A DNA stretch of 7,097 bases, taken from Helicobacteraceae bacterium (GTDB taxonomy: Bacteria > Campylobacterota > Campylobacteria > Campylobacterales > SZUA-545). The translations under genes were made by a program, and so were the position numbers. The stretch covers positions 1-7,097 of the forward strand of contig JAISRI010000045.1 in assembly GCA_031273735.1 (NCBI GenBank), written 5' to 3'. This document shows positions 1 through 6,388 of this stretch, in pieces (position 1 is the first letter of the stretch; each line of letters starts with the position of its first letter). A model generated the notes under the pieces. That model saw only the letters and a program-made list of their open reading frames with translations, was not told the origin of the DNA and ran no database searches.

Positions 1-153
1 TTTTGCGCAGACCTTGAAGCCGCCAAGATCGTAGAGATTACAAACGTAAGCCGAAATACGATCAATAGGCTCTATTCTCTCTTTAGACAAAGAATCGCTT
101 CTTTAGCCGAAAACGAATCAGATTTCAAAGTAGGCGAGATTGAAATCGACGAA

Positions 154-196
154 AGAGACTATACCCTACAAAATCTACGATTTTGCAAGGAACCCA
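154..196. other. ~40-nt insertion interrupting the transposase active-site region
   Basis: Between the GAC-GAA codons of the first catalytic motif (148-153) and the TAT-TTT-GGA codons that should follow after one residue (197-205) lie 43 nt where 3 are expected. The extra 40 nt shift the frame by +1. The insert holds a perfect 7-bp hairpin, CAAAATC (169-175), loop TAC, GATTTTG (179-185). No convincing flanking direct repeat was seen. Exact boundaries are approximate because the ancestral sequence is inferred from family motifs. Confidence 0.6.
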
Positions 197-571
197 TATT
201 TTGGAGCTAAAAGAGTCAAAGGTAAGAGAGGTAGAGACTCTTTTGGTAAAACAATCGTCTTTGGAATGAAAAAGCGAGATGATAAAGTCTATACTCAGAT
301 CGTTAAAAACTGCTCCGCAAGCGAACTACTGCCTATCATTGCAGAACATGCCCTATGCGCTTCTACAATCTATTCAGACAAATGGAAAGCCTACGACGGA
401 CTAGTCAATATGGGATACAAGAGGCATTATAGAGTTAAACATAGCGATAATGTTTTTGCTAACGGTAAAGCCCATATCAATGGGATTGAGAGCTTCTGGG
501 GAGTAGCTAAAACGAGACTTGCTAAGTTTAGGGGGCTACGCAAGGATAAGTTCTACCTGCATCTTAAAGAG

Positions 572-624
572 ATCAACTATGTTTGAAATAAGTCGACAAG
601 TTCTATTTATTTATGTCTAAAGAG
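572..624. other. 53-nt insertion or duplication in transposase C-terminus, bounded by TAAAGAG repeats
   Basis: The codons for HLKE end at 571 and the expected continuation (TEWGFNHR) starts at 625, so 53 nt are extra. The insert is bounded by a 7-bp direct repeat TAAAGAG at 565-571 and 618-624, so removing one repeat unit plus the core restores the expected protein. It contains weak AAATAA/TTATTT inverted arms and a stop codon. It could be a small element with a target duplication or a slippage or recombination product. The sequence does not decide between these. Confidence 0.6.
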
Positions 625-748
625 ACCGAATGGGGATTTAACCATAGAAAGAAAATTTGTATATGCTATTGTTGCGGGAGTTTAGGAAAGAACCGCTGTA
701 AAGTAGGGTTGAGCCATTACTAATTGCTAGGGTCAATCCTGGCTTTGA

Positions 749-778
749 CAAGACTAGAATACGCCTGAACTAGTCTTG
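749..778. repeat. Inverted repeat/hairpin, possible IS end or terminator
   Basis: CAAGACTAG at 749-757 and CTAGTCTTG at 770-778 form a perfect 9-bp stem with a 12-nt loop. A second pair, GGGTCAA (730-736) and TTGACCC (776-782), surrounds and overlaps it. A T-rich stretch (783-790) follows on the plus strand but starts several bases after the stem, so intrinsic terminator activity is possible but weak. The sequence lies between convergent coding regions, where a bidirectional terminator would make sense. It may equally be the IS terminal region. Confidence 0.5.
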
Positions 779-797
779 ACCCATTGTTTTTAATCTA

Positions 798-3413
798 TCA
801 TAACTCCGTTTTCAAAACAAAATAAAACTTGTCCTCTTTCGCTTCGGGGTTATGGATTACTCCGCCTTCTACGAGAATACTAATGCGATGAGCGACGAGT
901 AATTCCATCTCCGCGGCGAACGCGCTTTCCTCGATCGCGTTTCTTTCTTTTTTGCCTAGCTCTAGCCGTTCGTAACTAATCTTTGGAATAACGCGGTGCA
1001 AGCTGAGGGGAACGCTCTCAAAATAGAGCGGCGTATCGATCGCCGCGCTTAATACCGCTTTGCCGCCGACTATACGATTTGCCCTATACGAATACGGTAT
1101 ATTTCCCAAATGAAAGTCAAGCGGATCGTCAAGCAATTCCGTCGCCGAATCGCTTAACGAAATCCAGCCGGAATCCGCTTGCGAAAACTTGCCGCCAAGC
1201 TCGAAATAAACGTCGCCAAAAAGCCGAACAACGCCGCTTGCGCTTGCGGAGTTTGCCCGCTCTTGCGCGCCGTCGCGATCGTTTACGCGGCTATGCAAAG
1301 CGACGTTAAAACCTCGTTCGGCTCTGTGTCCAAACTGATAACGCATCGCGTAATTGTAAGCCAAAGAGAGGATTTGCGGCGAGCTGTAGCGATCGTCGGG
1401 ATCGAAATACTGCCAGAGGGTTATATCCGCCCGCGAATTGGCGTCTTGGCTCAATAGATAGCCCGCGCTAATCGCCGCGCCCCAATCCCGTTCGCCCTGA
1501 TCGGCGAGGTCTAATCTGCCGTATCCCTGCGCGCCAAAAAAGAGTCGCCGCCGATCGTTTTTGTAATCGATCGTCGCGTATTCGCTATTCGTATGCGCGT
1601 AACCAAGTTCGAGCGAGTTGTAATCGAGCGGATCGGTTAGCGACGCGCTTAGCGTCCCTTTAAACCCGTCGTTATCCGCGTAAATAGTAGGGGCGATAGA
1701 GGCAAAGCGCAACATTGAAAACTCGTTATACGTCTCGCCTTTTAGCTTTTTGTGCGACGCGTCCATCGACGGCGTTTGGCGATTTTCAAAGGCAAATCGC
1801 GTTCTAAAGGGCGCTTCGCCGCGCGGCGCTAAAGATACGCGGCGCGTTTCGTAGCCGTTTGCCGTAACGGAGACTACCAAAAACCGATCGTCCGCGATAT
1901 GCCTAGCGTCTAAAACGTTATCGGCGTTTCCAAGCCTGACGATCTTGCCGCGATCCCACATAAACAGAGCGGAGCCAAAGCGAGTCGGCGCGGTAAATAA
2001 AAGTTTGCCGTTTGGCAGAACGTCGGCTAAAAACGCCTCCGATTCTACCTCGAAAAGCGGCGTTTCGTCGCGGTAAAAGACGCGGCGATCATTTTCAAAC
2101 CGCGCGTAATATACCTCGCCGTTCGCGCCGTAACGCGCCCCTGAAACCGTATAGCCAAGCGATCGGTTTGCGTCGTAAAGCGCCGCTTTTTCGTAGCTTT
2201 TAGCCGCGTCGAAAAACAGAACGCGATCGCCCAATACGTCCTGAACGACCTTGCCGTTAAATCCGTCGATCGGCTTGCGGTTTTTATCGAACATTCCTAT
2301 CGCGTAGCGATCGGCGCTTATTCTAGCGTCCGCAATCGTGCCGCAACCAAAACCGCCGCAAAACGGGCGACCCCCGAAAAAGTCGCCGTCGATCAACGTT
2401 TTTTTTCCGCTCTTACGATCGATTTTAATGATAGAGCCGTAGGTTTTGGCGTCGCCTTCGTAGATCAGCAGTTCGTTTCGAGAGCCTCCAAGCGGCGCGT
2501 AGACTTTACTAAGCGATATTAGTTCTCCATCTTGTTCTACAAACGCCGCCGCGTCGCTTGCGTAGTCGTTCAAAAATTCCGCTAGGAGCGCGTAAAACCC
2601 AACGCCAAAGCTCTCCTTAAACGCCGTATTCAATCGTAGCGGGTTGATATAGTGTCCGCCCGCTCGCGAAAAAAAGCGATCGATCCCGTCGCCCCCAAAA
2701 CGCTTGTCCAGCCACGCCCAAAAAAATCCGCCGACAATATATTTTTCCTCCCCGTAAGGAAACGATTGATGGTCGTTTATTAGCCGCTTCGCGTTTAATT
2801 TGCCCGCTTTAAGCAGCGAGAGAAACAGCGCCCTATGCCGCCCGCCATACAAGCGCCCCTGTTTTGTCAGCAGCGATTCTCGATAAACCGCGTTGCCCTC
2901 CAACATCATAGTGGGCAGAAATAGGTTTGGTTTGGTAAAAAACGGAATAGGCGTAAAAGGGACAAATAGAAAATAGTTGCGCCCCAAAACGTTCTCGACC
3001 GCCGCCGGAAGTTCGCTCGCCGCGTCCAATTGGTAGAGGTGCGAGCCTTCGTGCGCGACTAGCATATCTATCCAATCGACGTATCCAAAGTAGTCCAACA
3101 TAAGAGAACCGCCGCTAAAAAAGCTCGTTTCCAAATATGGGAACGCCGTCGCAAAGGCGTTTGCTATCTGATTTTGCGGGCTAAAAAGCGCGAAAACGGG
3201 TTTATTGCGCAACTTCGCGCCATAATCTTTATCGTGCGCTTTTAACGCCGCTTCCAACTTGCCCGCGGCGCGCTCGGCGACCTCTTGCATACTTTTTGGA
3301 TAGACGATAGTCGCAAAATCAAACTCTTGCGTTAAATACTCTTCGTCCGACGAAACGCCGTATGCCGCCCACAACCAAACGGGAATAAGAAATAAAAACA
3401 AAATCCCCTTCAC
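798..3413 (-). CDS. Exported gluzincin-like zinc metallopeptidase with propeller-like middle and predicted outer-membrane barrel
   Basis: This 871-residue protein starts with GTG, supported by AGAAGGG 7 nt upstream. Residues 1-20 form a signal peptide (Lys2, then a hydrophobic core rich in Leu, Phe and Trp). Residues 25-290 look like a peptidase-MA/gluzincin domain: HEGSH at 121-125 matches the zinc motif HExxH, and LEGNAVYRES (171-180) supplies the third ligand Glu172 in the usual EGxAxY context. Residues 300-540 show repeated short beta segments ending in Asp/Asn-Gly turns, like a WD40/TolB-type propeller. From about 570 to 871 there are alternating amphipathic strands with aromatic residues (for example the final KFYFVLKTEL), typical of an outer-membrane barrel. 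It therefore likely sits in the outer membrane with a proteolytic or formerly proteolytic head. Substrate is unknown. The domain order is seen in the sequence; the barrel and fold calls are inference. It is transcribed toward the IS remnant. Confidence 0.85.
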   Translation of the reverse strand: MKGILFLFLIPVWLWAAYGVSSDEEYLTQEFDFATIVYPKSMQEVAERAAGKLEAALKAHDKDYGAKLRNKPVFALFSPQNQIANAFATAFPYLETSFFSGGSLMLDYFGYVDWIDMLVAHEGSHLYQLDAASELPAAVENVLGRNYFLFVPFTPIPFFTKPNLFLPTMMLEGNAVYRESLLTKQGRLYGGRHRALFLSLLKAGKLNAKRLINDHQSFPYGEEKYIVGGFFWAWLDKRFGGDGIDRFFSRAGGHYINPLRLNTAFKESFGVGFYALLAEFLNDYASDAAAFVEQDGELISLSKVYAPLGGSRNELLIYEGDAKTYGSIIKIDRKSGKKTLIDGDFFGGRPFCGGFGCGTIADARISADRYAIGMFDKNRKPIDGFNGKVVQDVLGDRVLFFDAAKSYEKAALYDANRSLGYTVSGARYGANGEVYYARFENDRRVFYRDETPLFEVESEAFLADVLPNGKLLFTAPTRFGSALFMWDRGKIVRLGNADNVLDARHIADDRFLVVSVTANGYETRRVSLAPRGEAPFRTRFAFENRQTPSMDASHKKLKGETYNEFSMLRFASIAPTIYADNDGFKGTLSASLTDPLDYNSLELGYAHTNSEYATIDYKNDRRRLFFGAQGYGRLDLADQGERDWGAAISAGYLLSQDANSRADITLWQYFDPDDRYSSPQILSLAYNYAMRYQFGHRAERGFNVALHSRVNDRDGAQERANSASASGVVRLFGDVYFELGGKFSQADSGWISLSDSATELLDDPLDFHLGNIPYSYRANRIVGGKAVLSAAIDTPLYFESVPLSLHRVIPKISYERLELGKKERNAIEESAFAAEMELLVAHRISILVEGGVIHNPEAKEDKFYFVLKTEL

Positions 3414-3437
3414 TTGCTTGCCCTTCTAACATATATT

Positions 3438-3491
3438 TTTGACGCAAAATCGTAACCAAAACGCGGCGAAAACCTATTGCATCGCGTCAAA
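3438..3491. promoter_or_regulatory. 8-bp inverted repeat upstream of the metallopeptidase gene
   Basis: TTTGACGC (3438-3445) and GCGTCAAA (3484-3491) are perfect inverted copies 38 nt apart in the 114-nt gap before the 871-residue gene. Between them, minus-strand TACGAT (3454-3449) is a weak -10 candidate about 29 nt ahead of the GTG start. The repeat could be an operator or looping site, or chance. The gap also holds only a very short stem (GCGT/ACGC around 3504-3515), so no convincing terminator for the upstream minus-strand gene is seen. Confidence 0.2.
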
Positions 3492-3527
3492 CGGATAAAT
3501 GAAGCGTTTTTACGCAAATACGTTTTG

Positions 3528-4181
3528 TTAATAAACGATATTCAGATCGTATTTAACGATCGCTCTTGCTATATTCCACAAGCCTGAACAAGTATCTATT
3601 TCGCCGCCCTCTCTTACGACCGATACCACTCTTTGAAACTCTCTTTTTGCGGCTTTATAAGAGAGATCGTAATCCTTTTGAATAGCTTCGCGCAAAAGCT
3701 CTAAATCGCCGTATTTTAATAAAAAATCAAGATCAAAATAATAATCTCCGTTTGGATAAAATCCGCGTTGCGCAACCTCTTTTGCCAACGCTTTCGGATC
3801 GCTTACGAACCGATTGGTTAAAGGGATAAAATACTCTTTGATCATTGTAACTATATCTTTGATCGCGCTTTCGTAATTATCTTTTCCGTATAGATTCCAA
3901 TCCCTATAAACGCCGCCTGAAAGCCTGCTTAGATGATCGCCAAAATAACCTGTTTTAGATTTTGCGTCGCGAATGCCGCAACTTACGCTTATTTCCGCCA
4001 ATAAGCCTTTTTGGTTATACATACTCGAATATACATAGATTGTAAAAACAAAATCGCCCTCTTTTTTAACAAACTCTTTTTTGCTTTTTGAAAACTTGTA
4101 ACCGCTTAACTCCGAAGCGATCTTTTCGCAGGCGGTAAGAAATATCTCTTTTGGCGGAGTTTTTTCGTCAAACATATACAT
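3528..4181 (-). CDS. Conserved-looking hypothetical protein, 217 aa
   Basis: I do not recognise this protein securely. The start is placed at ATG 4181-4179 because AAAGGA (4195-4190) lies 8 nt upstream. A longer reading from TTG at 4220 has no comparable site. The protein begins MYMFDEKTPPKEIF and has no signal peptide or membrane segment, so it is probably cytoplasmic. The first ~120 residues alternate helix and beta strands (FVFTIYVYSSMYNQ, LLAEISVSCGIRD), a layout reminiscent of DUF4304-type proteins, but this is only a resemblance. The second half is mostly helical and charged, ending LNIVY. Its base composition is more AT-rich than its neighbours and it has a single CGATCG site, which could indicate later acquisition. 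It is divergent from murE, from which it is separated by paired promoters. Confidence 0.75.
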   Translation of the reverse strand: MYMFDEKTPPKEIFLTACEKIASELSGYKFSKSKKEFVKKEGDFVFTIYVYSSMYNQKGLLAEISVSCGIRDAKSKTGYFGDHLSRLSGGVYRDWNLYGKDNYESAIKDIVTMIKEYFIPLTNRFVSDPKALAKEVAQRGFYPNGDYYFDLDFLLKYGDLELLREAIQKDYDLSYKAAKREFQRVVSVVREGGEIDTCSGLWNIARAIVKYDLNIVY

Positions 4182-4253
4182 TACTTTGTTCCTTTGGCGT
4201 AACGTTATTAGGCGTTTCAAGCGCTTTATTGTCCGCGCTTTAACTTTTCTGAA

Positions 4254-4259
4254 ATTATA
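4254..4259 (-). promoter_or_regulatory. Sigma70 -10 box for the 217-aa gene
   Basis: Read on the minus strand, 4259-4254 is a perfect TATAAT, preceded by GCG and followed by TTCAG. It lies 72 nt ahead of the ATG at 4181. No clear -35 hexamer is present, which is normal for Campylobacterota housekeeping promoters as known from the group. The box is the mirror image of the plus-strand box at 4273-4278. Confidence 0.6.
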
Positions 4260-4272
4260 CGCCTTTAAGCGT

Positions 4273-4278
4273 TATAAT
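4273..4278 (+). promoter_or_regulatory. Sigma70 -10 box for the murE-panD-ybaB operon
   Basis: This is a perfect TATAAT 42 nt before the TTG start of murE, placing transcription initiation near 4285. No good -35 is seen; the region where one would lie coincides with the divergent -10 box. Its position downstream of the earliest possible murE start (4186) argues that the longer reading of murE is not translated. Confidence 0.65.
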
Positions 4279-4310
4279 AGCAAAATACGCTCGCCAAAAG
4301 GCAAGGAAAA

Positions 4311-4314
4311 AAGG
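4311..4314 (+). promoter_or_regulatory. Ribosome binding site deciding the murE start
   Basis: AAGG at 4311-4314, within a purine-rich run AAGGAAAAAAGG (4303-4314), stands 6 nt before TTG at 4321. No ATG or GTG in the frame near the conserved N-terminus has a better site, so this supports a TTG start. Confidence 0.6.
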
Positions 4315-4320
4315 TTATAT

Positions 4321-5619
4321 TTGAGATATAAAGTTAATAGCGATCGATTCGATTTTGTTTCGTCCGACTCGCGCGAGTGCGACGGGCAAACCGCTTTCGT
4401 CCTCGATTGGTATTCGCGCGAGTTCGAGGAGGACGCGAAAAAAAGAGGCGCGACGGCGATTTTAAAGGCATCCGATCTGCATAGATATTTTGATACCAAT
4501 ATGCCGATCGTAGGCATTACGGGAACCAATGGCAAAACCACGATCGCCGCGCTTATCTACTCTATTTTGCTGGATTTGGGCTACAAGGTCGCCGTACAAG
4601 GCACTCGCGGCTTTATGATCAACGGCGAGAGGATCGCGCAAAAAACCCTTACCACGCCCGTTTTGCTAGATAATTACGCCCGTATCGATCGGGCTAAAAA
4701 ACTCGGTTGCGATTTTTTTATCACGGAGGTTAGTAGCCACGCGATCGCGCAAGGCAGAATCGACGATCTTAAATTTGCGCTGAAAATACACTCGAATATC
4801 GCGAGCGATCATCTGGATTTTCACAATGAGTTTGAAGAGTATCGGCGCGTTAAAAACAGCTTTTTTTCGGACGATAGTTTGAAATTGATCAATAAAGACG
4901 ATCTCAACGTAGAATACAACCTAACCAACGCGAGAACCTACGCGATCGAACAGAGCGCCACTTTTAAGCTAGAGGCTTACTCTTTGGACGACGGATTAAG
5001 CGGCGCGATCGCCTTTGGCGGCGAAAGAGCGATCTTTAATAGTTCTCTTATCGGAAAGTTTAATCTTTACAATATCGCCGCCGCGATCGGCGCGGTAAAA
5101 CTTCTGACGAACAAGCCGCTGGATCTAATCTGCGATCAGGTCGAAAACTTCGGCGGCGTAGCGGGACGAATGGAGATCGTCAGCCGCGATCCTATCGTGA
5201 TCGTCGATTTTGCCCATACGCCCGACGGGATCGATAAAGCTCTCGAAGCGCTTTCGCCGCGCAAAATTGTCGCGGTTTTTGGCGCGGGAGGCGATCGCGA
5301 TAAAACAAAACGTCCTTTGATGGGCGCGGCGGCGGCGAAACATAGCAAAAAACTCTACGTTACAAGCGACAATCCGCGAAGCGAAAATCCGCAAACGATT
5401 ATCGACGAGGTTAAAGCGGGTTGCGCCAATCACCCGTTTGTCGCGTCGATCGTCGATCGCAAGGAGGCGATCGAAAAAGCCCTAAAAGAGCTTGCGCCTG
5501 ACGAAATTTTGGTTATACTTGGCAAAGGCGACGAAACGACGCAGACGATAGGCGCGCAAGTTCTGCCTTTTTGCGATCGCGAAGTCGTCCTAGAATTATT
5601 AAAAGGAGGCGCGGCGTGA
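4321..5619 (+). CDS. murE: UDP-N-acetylmuramoyl-L-alanyl-D-glutamate--2,6-diaminopimelate ligase (MurE)
   Basis: This cytoplasmic Mur ligase adds the third amino acid, probably meso-diaminopimelate, to UDP-MurNAc-L-Ala-D-Glu using ATP in peptidoglycan precursor synthesis. Starting at TTG 4321 gives 432 residues, a normal epsilonproteobacterial length. Visible motifs are the ATP-binding P-loop GTNGKTT (68-74), ITEVSSHA followed by SDHLDFH, Lys178 in EEYRRVKNSFF (the position carbamylated in the family), FAHTPDG (297-303), FGAGGDRDKTKRPLM, the diaminopimelate-specificity motif DNPR (350-353), and GKGDE (401-405). The shortened N-terminal uridine-binding region resembles Campylobacter MurE. An alternative upstream start at 4186 would add 45 basic, poorly conserved residues, span the promoter and overlap the divergent gene, so I reject it. 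The stop codon overlaps the panD start. Confidence 0.96.
   Translation: MRYKVNSDRFDFVSSDSRECDGQTAFVLDWYSREFEEDAKKRGATAILKASDLHRYFDTNMPIVGITGTNGKTTIAALIYSILLDLGYKVAVQGTRGFMINGERIAQKTLTTPVLLDNYARIDRAKKLGCDFFITEVSSHAIAQGRIDDLKFALKIHSNIASDHLDFHNEFEEYRRVKNSFFSDDSLKLINKDDLNVEYNLTNARTYAIEQSATFKLEAYSLDDGLSGAIAFGGERAIFNSSLIGKFNLYNIAAAIGAVKLLTNKPLDLICDQVENFGGVAGRMEIVSRDPIVIVDFAHTPDGIDKALEALSPRKIVAVFGAGGDRDKTKRPLMGAAAAKHSKKLYVTSDNPRSENPQTIIDEVKAGCANHPFVASIVDRKEAIEKALKELAPDEILVILGKGDETTQTIGAQVLPFCDREVVLELLKGGAA
5603..5609 (+). promoter_or_regulatory. Strong Shine-Dalgarno sequence of panD, inside the murE 3' end
   Basis: AAGGAGG ends 6 nt before GTG at 5616. It lies within the last codons of murE and fixes the GTG start of panD, indicating translational coupling. 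Confidence 0.8.
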
Positions 5620-5981
5620 TTCGAGAGATGATGTGCGCGAAGATTCATCGCGCCACGGTAACGGACGCAAACTTAAACTATGTCGGATCGATTACGATCG
5701 ACGAGGAGCTTTTAGAGGCGAGCGGCATTTTGGTAGGTCAGAAGGTCGAGGTTTTAGATATAAACAACGGCGAACGCCTTAGCACATACGCGATCAAAGG
5801 CGAAAGACATAGCGGAAAGATATGTCTTAACGGCGCGGCGGCGCGTAAAGTTTGCGTAGGCGATAAGGTGATTATCGTTTGTTACTGTATGTTGGATCAA
5901 CAAGAGACGCTTAATTATAAACCGACGATCGTAATGGTCGATGAAAACAACACGCTTACGCAAGTTTTGCACGAAATATAA
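5616..5981 (+). CDS. panD: Aspartate 1-decarboxylase (PanD), pyruvoyl-dependent
   Basis: PanD converts L-aspartate to beta-alanine for pantothenate and coenzyme A synthesis. It is made as a proenzyme that cleaves itself between Gly24 and Ser25 to generate the pyruvoyl cofactor. With the GTG start the 121-residue protein places YVGS so that Gly24-Ser25 match the standard numbering exactly. Arg54, Thr57 and Tyr58 (GERLSTY) and the NGAAAR loop (72-77) also fall at the expected positions. KIHRATVTDANL near the N-terminus is the family signature and is very close to the Helicobacter protein as I recall it. The start overlaps the murE stop in GTGA, so expression is probably coupled to MurE translation. 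No missing catalytic residues are seen. A longer reading beginning at 5571 is ruled out by the Shine-Dalgarno site and this numbering. Confidence 0.96.
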   Translation: MIREMMCAKIHRATVTDANLNYVGSITIDEELLEASGILVGQKVEVLDINNGERLSTYAIKGERHSGKICLNGAAARKVCVGDKVIIVCYCMLDQQETLNYKPTIVMVDENNTLTQVLHEI

Positions 5982-5989
5982 GGCTAAAA

Positions 5990-6301
5990 ATGTTTGAAAA
6001 CTTAAATCTAGGCAATCTCGGCGAAATATTCTCGCAAGTTCAACAAAAGGCGCGGGAGTTGCAAGACGTCGCCGAGCAGACTCAATATACCGCAAAAAGC
6101 GGCGGCGGGCTTGTTAAAATAACCGCTAACGGCAAAGGCGAGGCGATCGATATTCAAATCGACGACTCTCTTATGAGCGATAAACAAGCGTTAATTATCT
6201 TGCTAATCGCCGCGTTTAACGAGGTTGCGTCGCAAGCGGACGAAGGAAAAAGAAACGCCGCGATGCAAATGATGGGCGACTTCGCCAACCTTCGTAAATA
6301 G
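5990..6301 (+). CDS. ybaB: YbaB/EbfC family nucleoid-associated protein
   Basis: This 103-residue protein has the family layout: an N-terminal helix beginning MFENLNLGNLGEIF, a coiled-coil-like segment QVQQKARELQDVAEQ (about 17-31), a central beta region with GGGLVKITANGKGEAIDI (about 38-55), and a C-terminal helix ending MQMMGDFANLRK. Family members form small dimers that bind DNA and influence nucleoid structure or gene expression. Their exact role in this organism is not shown. The ATG start has AAGG 6 nt upstream overlapping the panD stop, and the gap to panD is 8 nt, so it is the third gene of the murE operon. In H. pylori a ybaB-like gene also follows panD, as I recall. Confidence 0.93.
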   Translation: MFENLNLGNLGEIFSQVQQKARELQDVAEQTQYTAKSGGGLVKITANGKGEAIDIQIDDSLMSDKQALIILLIAAFNEVASQADEGKRNAAMQMMGDFANLRK

Positions 6302-6322
6302 CGCCGATCGGTTTTGCCAAAC

Positions 6323-6336
6323 AAACGAAATCGTTT
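6323..6336. repeat. Short inverted repeat after ybaB
   Basis: AAACGAAATCGTTT is a near-perfect 14-nt inverted repeat (stem 5-6 bp, loop 2-4 nt) about 21 nt after the ybaB stop. No T-run follows, so it is a poor intrinsic terminator. The remaining spacer to 6376 holds only a doubtful -10-like TTTAAT at 6351-6356. Confidence 0.25.
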
Positions 6337-6388
6337 AAGGGCAAGTTAGGTTTAATGTTCGCAATCGATTACGTTTGAGGAGGTTCTT

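Larger units (their letters stand above)
1..701 (+). pseudogene. IS1595-family (ISXO2-like) transposase, frameshifted remnant, 5' end outside window
   Basis: This is a DDE-type transposase remnant that can be rebuilt only by changing frame. Frame 1 from the window edge gives a helix-turn-helix-like stretch (KIVEITNVSRNTINRLYSLF) and then GEIEIDE at about 133-153, carrying the first catalytic Asp. The family's next motif, YFGAKRVKGKRGRG-like, resumes at 197 in frame 2 after about 40 extra bases. Frame 2 runs through IYSDKWKAYDG (second Asp) and HINGIESFWGVAKTRL (the N/E..K catalytic end) to HLKE at 571. A 53-nt insertion follows. The reading then resumes at 625 as TEWGFNHR, and after a missing base near 650 it ends as ENLYMLLLREFRKEPL with TAA at 699-701. 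The N-terminal part and start lie left of the window. With three frame lesions it cannot make an active enzyme. Family assignment rests on recognised motifs, and subgroup is uncertain. Confidence 0.88.
1..782 (+). mobile_element. Partial IS1595-family insertion sequence, right end tentatively near 782
   Basis: The transposase remnant is followed by about 80 nt of non-coding sequence rich in inverted repeats. It stops 15 nt before the 3' end of the convergent minus-strand gene. Members of this family often have terminal inverted repeats beginning with GGG. Read inward from 782, the sequence is GGGTCAAGACTAG, a reasonable candidate right end. The left end lies outside the window, so neither the terminal repeat pair nor a target-site duplication can be verified. 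The exact boundary is inference. Confidence 0.45.

Noticed and set aside
140..586. A free-standing 148-residue gene starting with TTG at 140
   Set aside because: Its first ~19 residues come from the frameshifted insertion, and its last three come from the second insertion. It is the middle of a broken transposase, not an independent gene.
1079..1457. Plus-strand open frames of 76 and 92 codons
   Set aside because: They lie wholly opposite the 871-residue gene, are rich in Arg/Ala from reverse-complemented codons and have no good ribosome binding site or recognisable domain.
3485..3490. Minus-strand TTGACG as a -35 box
   Set aside because: The position 17 nt downstream reads GCCGCG, not a -10 element, so no promoter can be built on it.
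5125..5648. Minus-strand open frames opposite murE and the start of panD
   Set aside because: They are antisense shadows of strongly conserved coding sequence, with no family resemblance.
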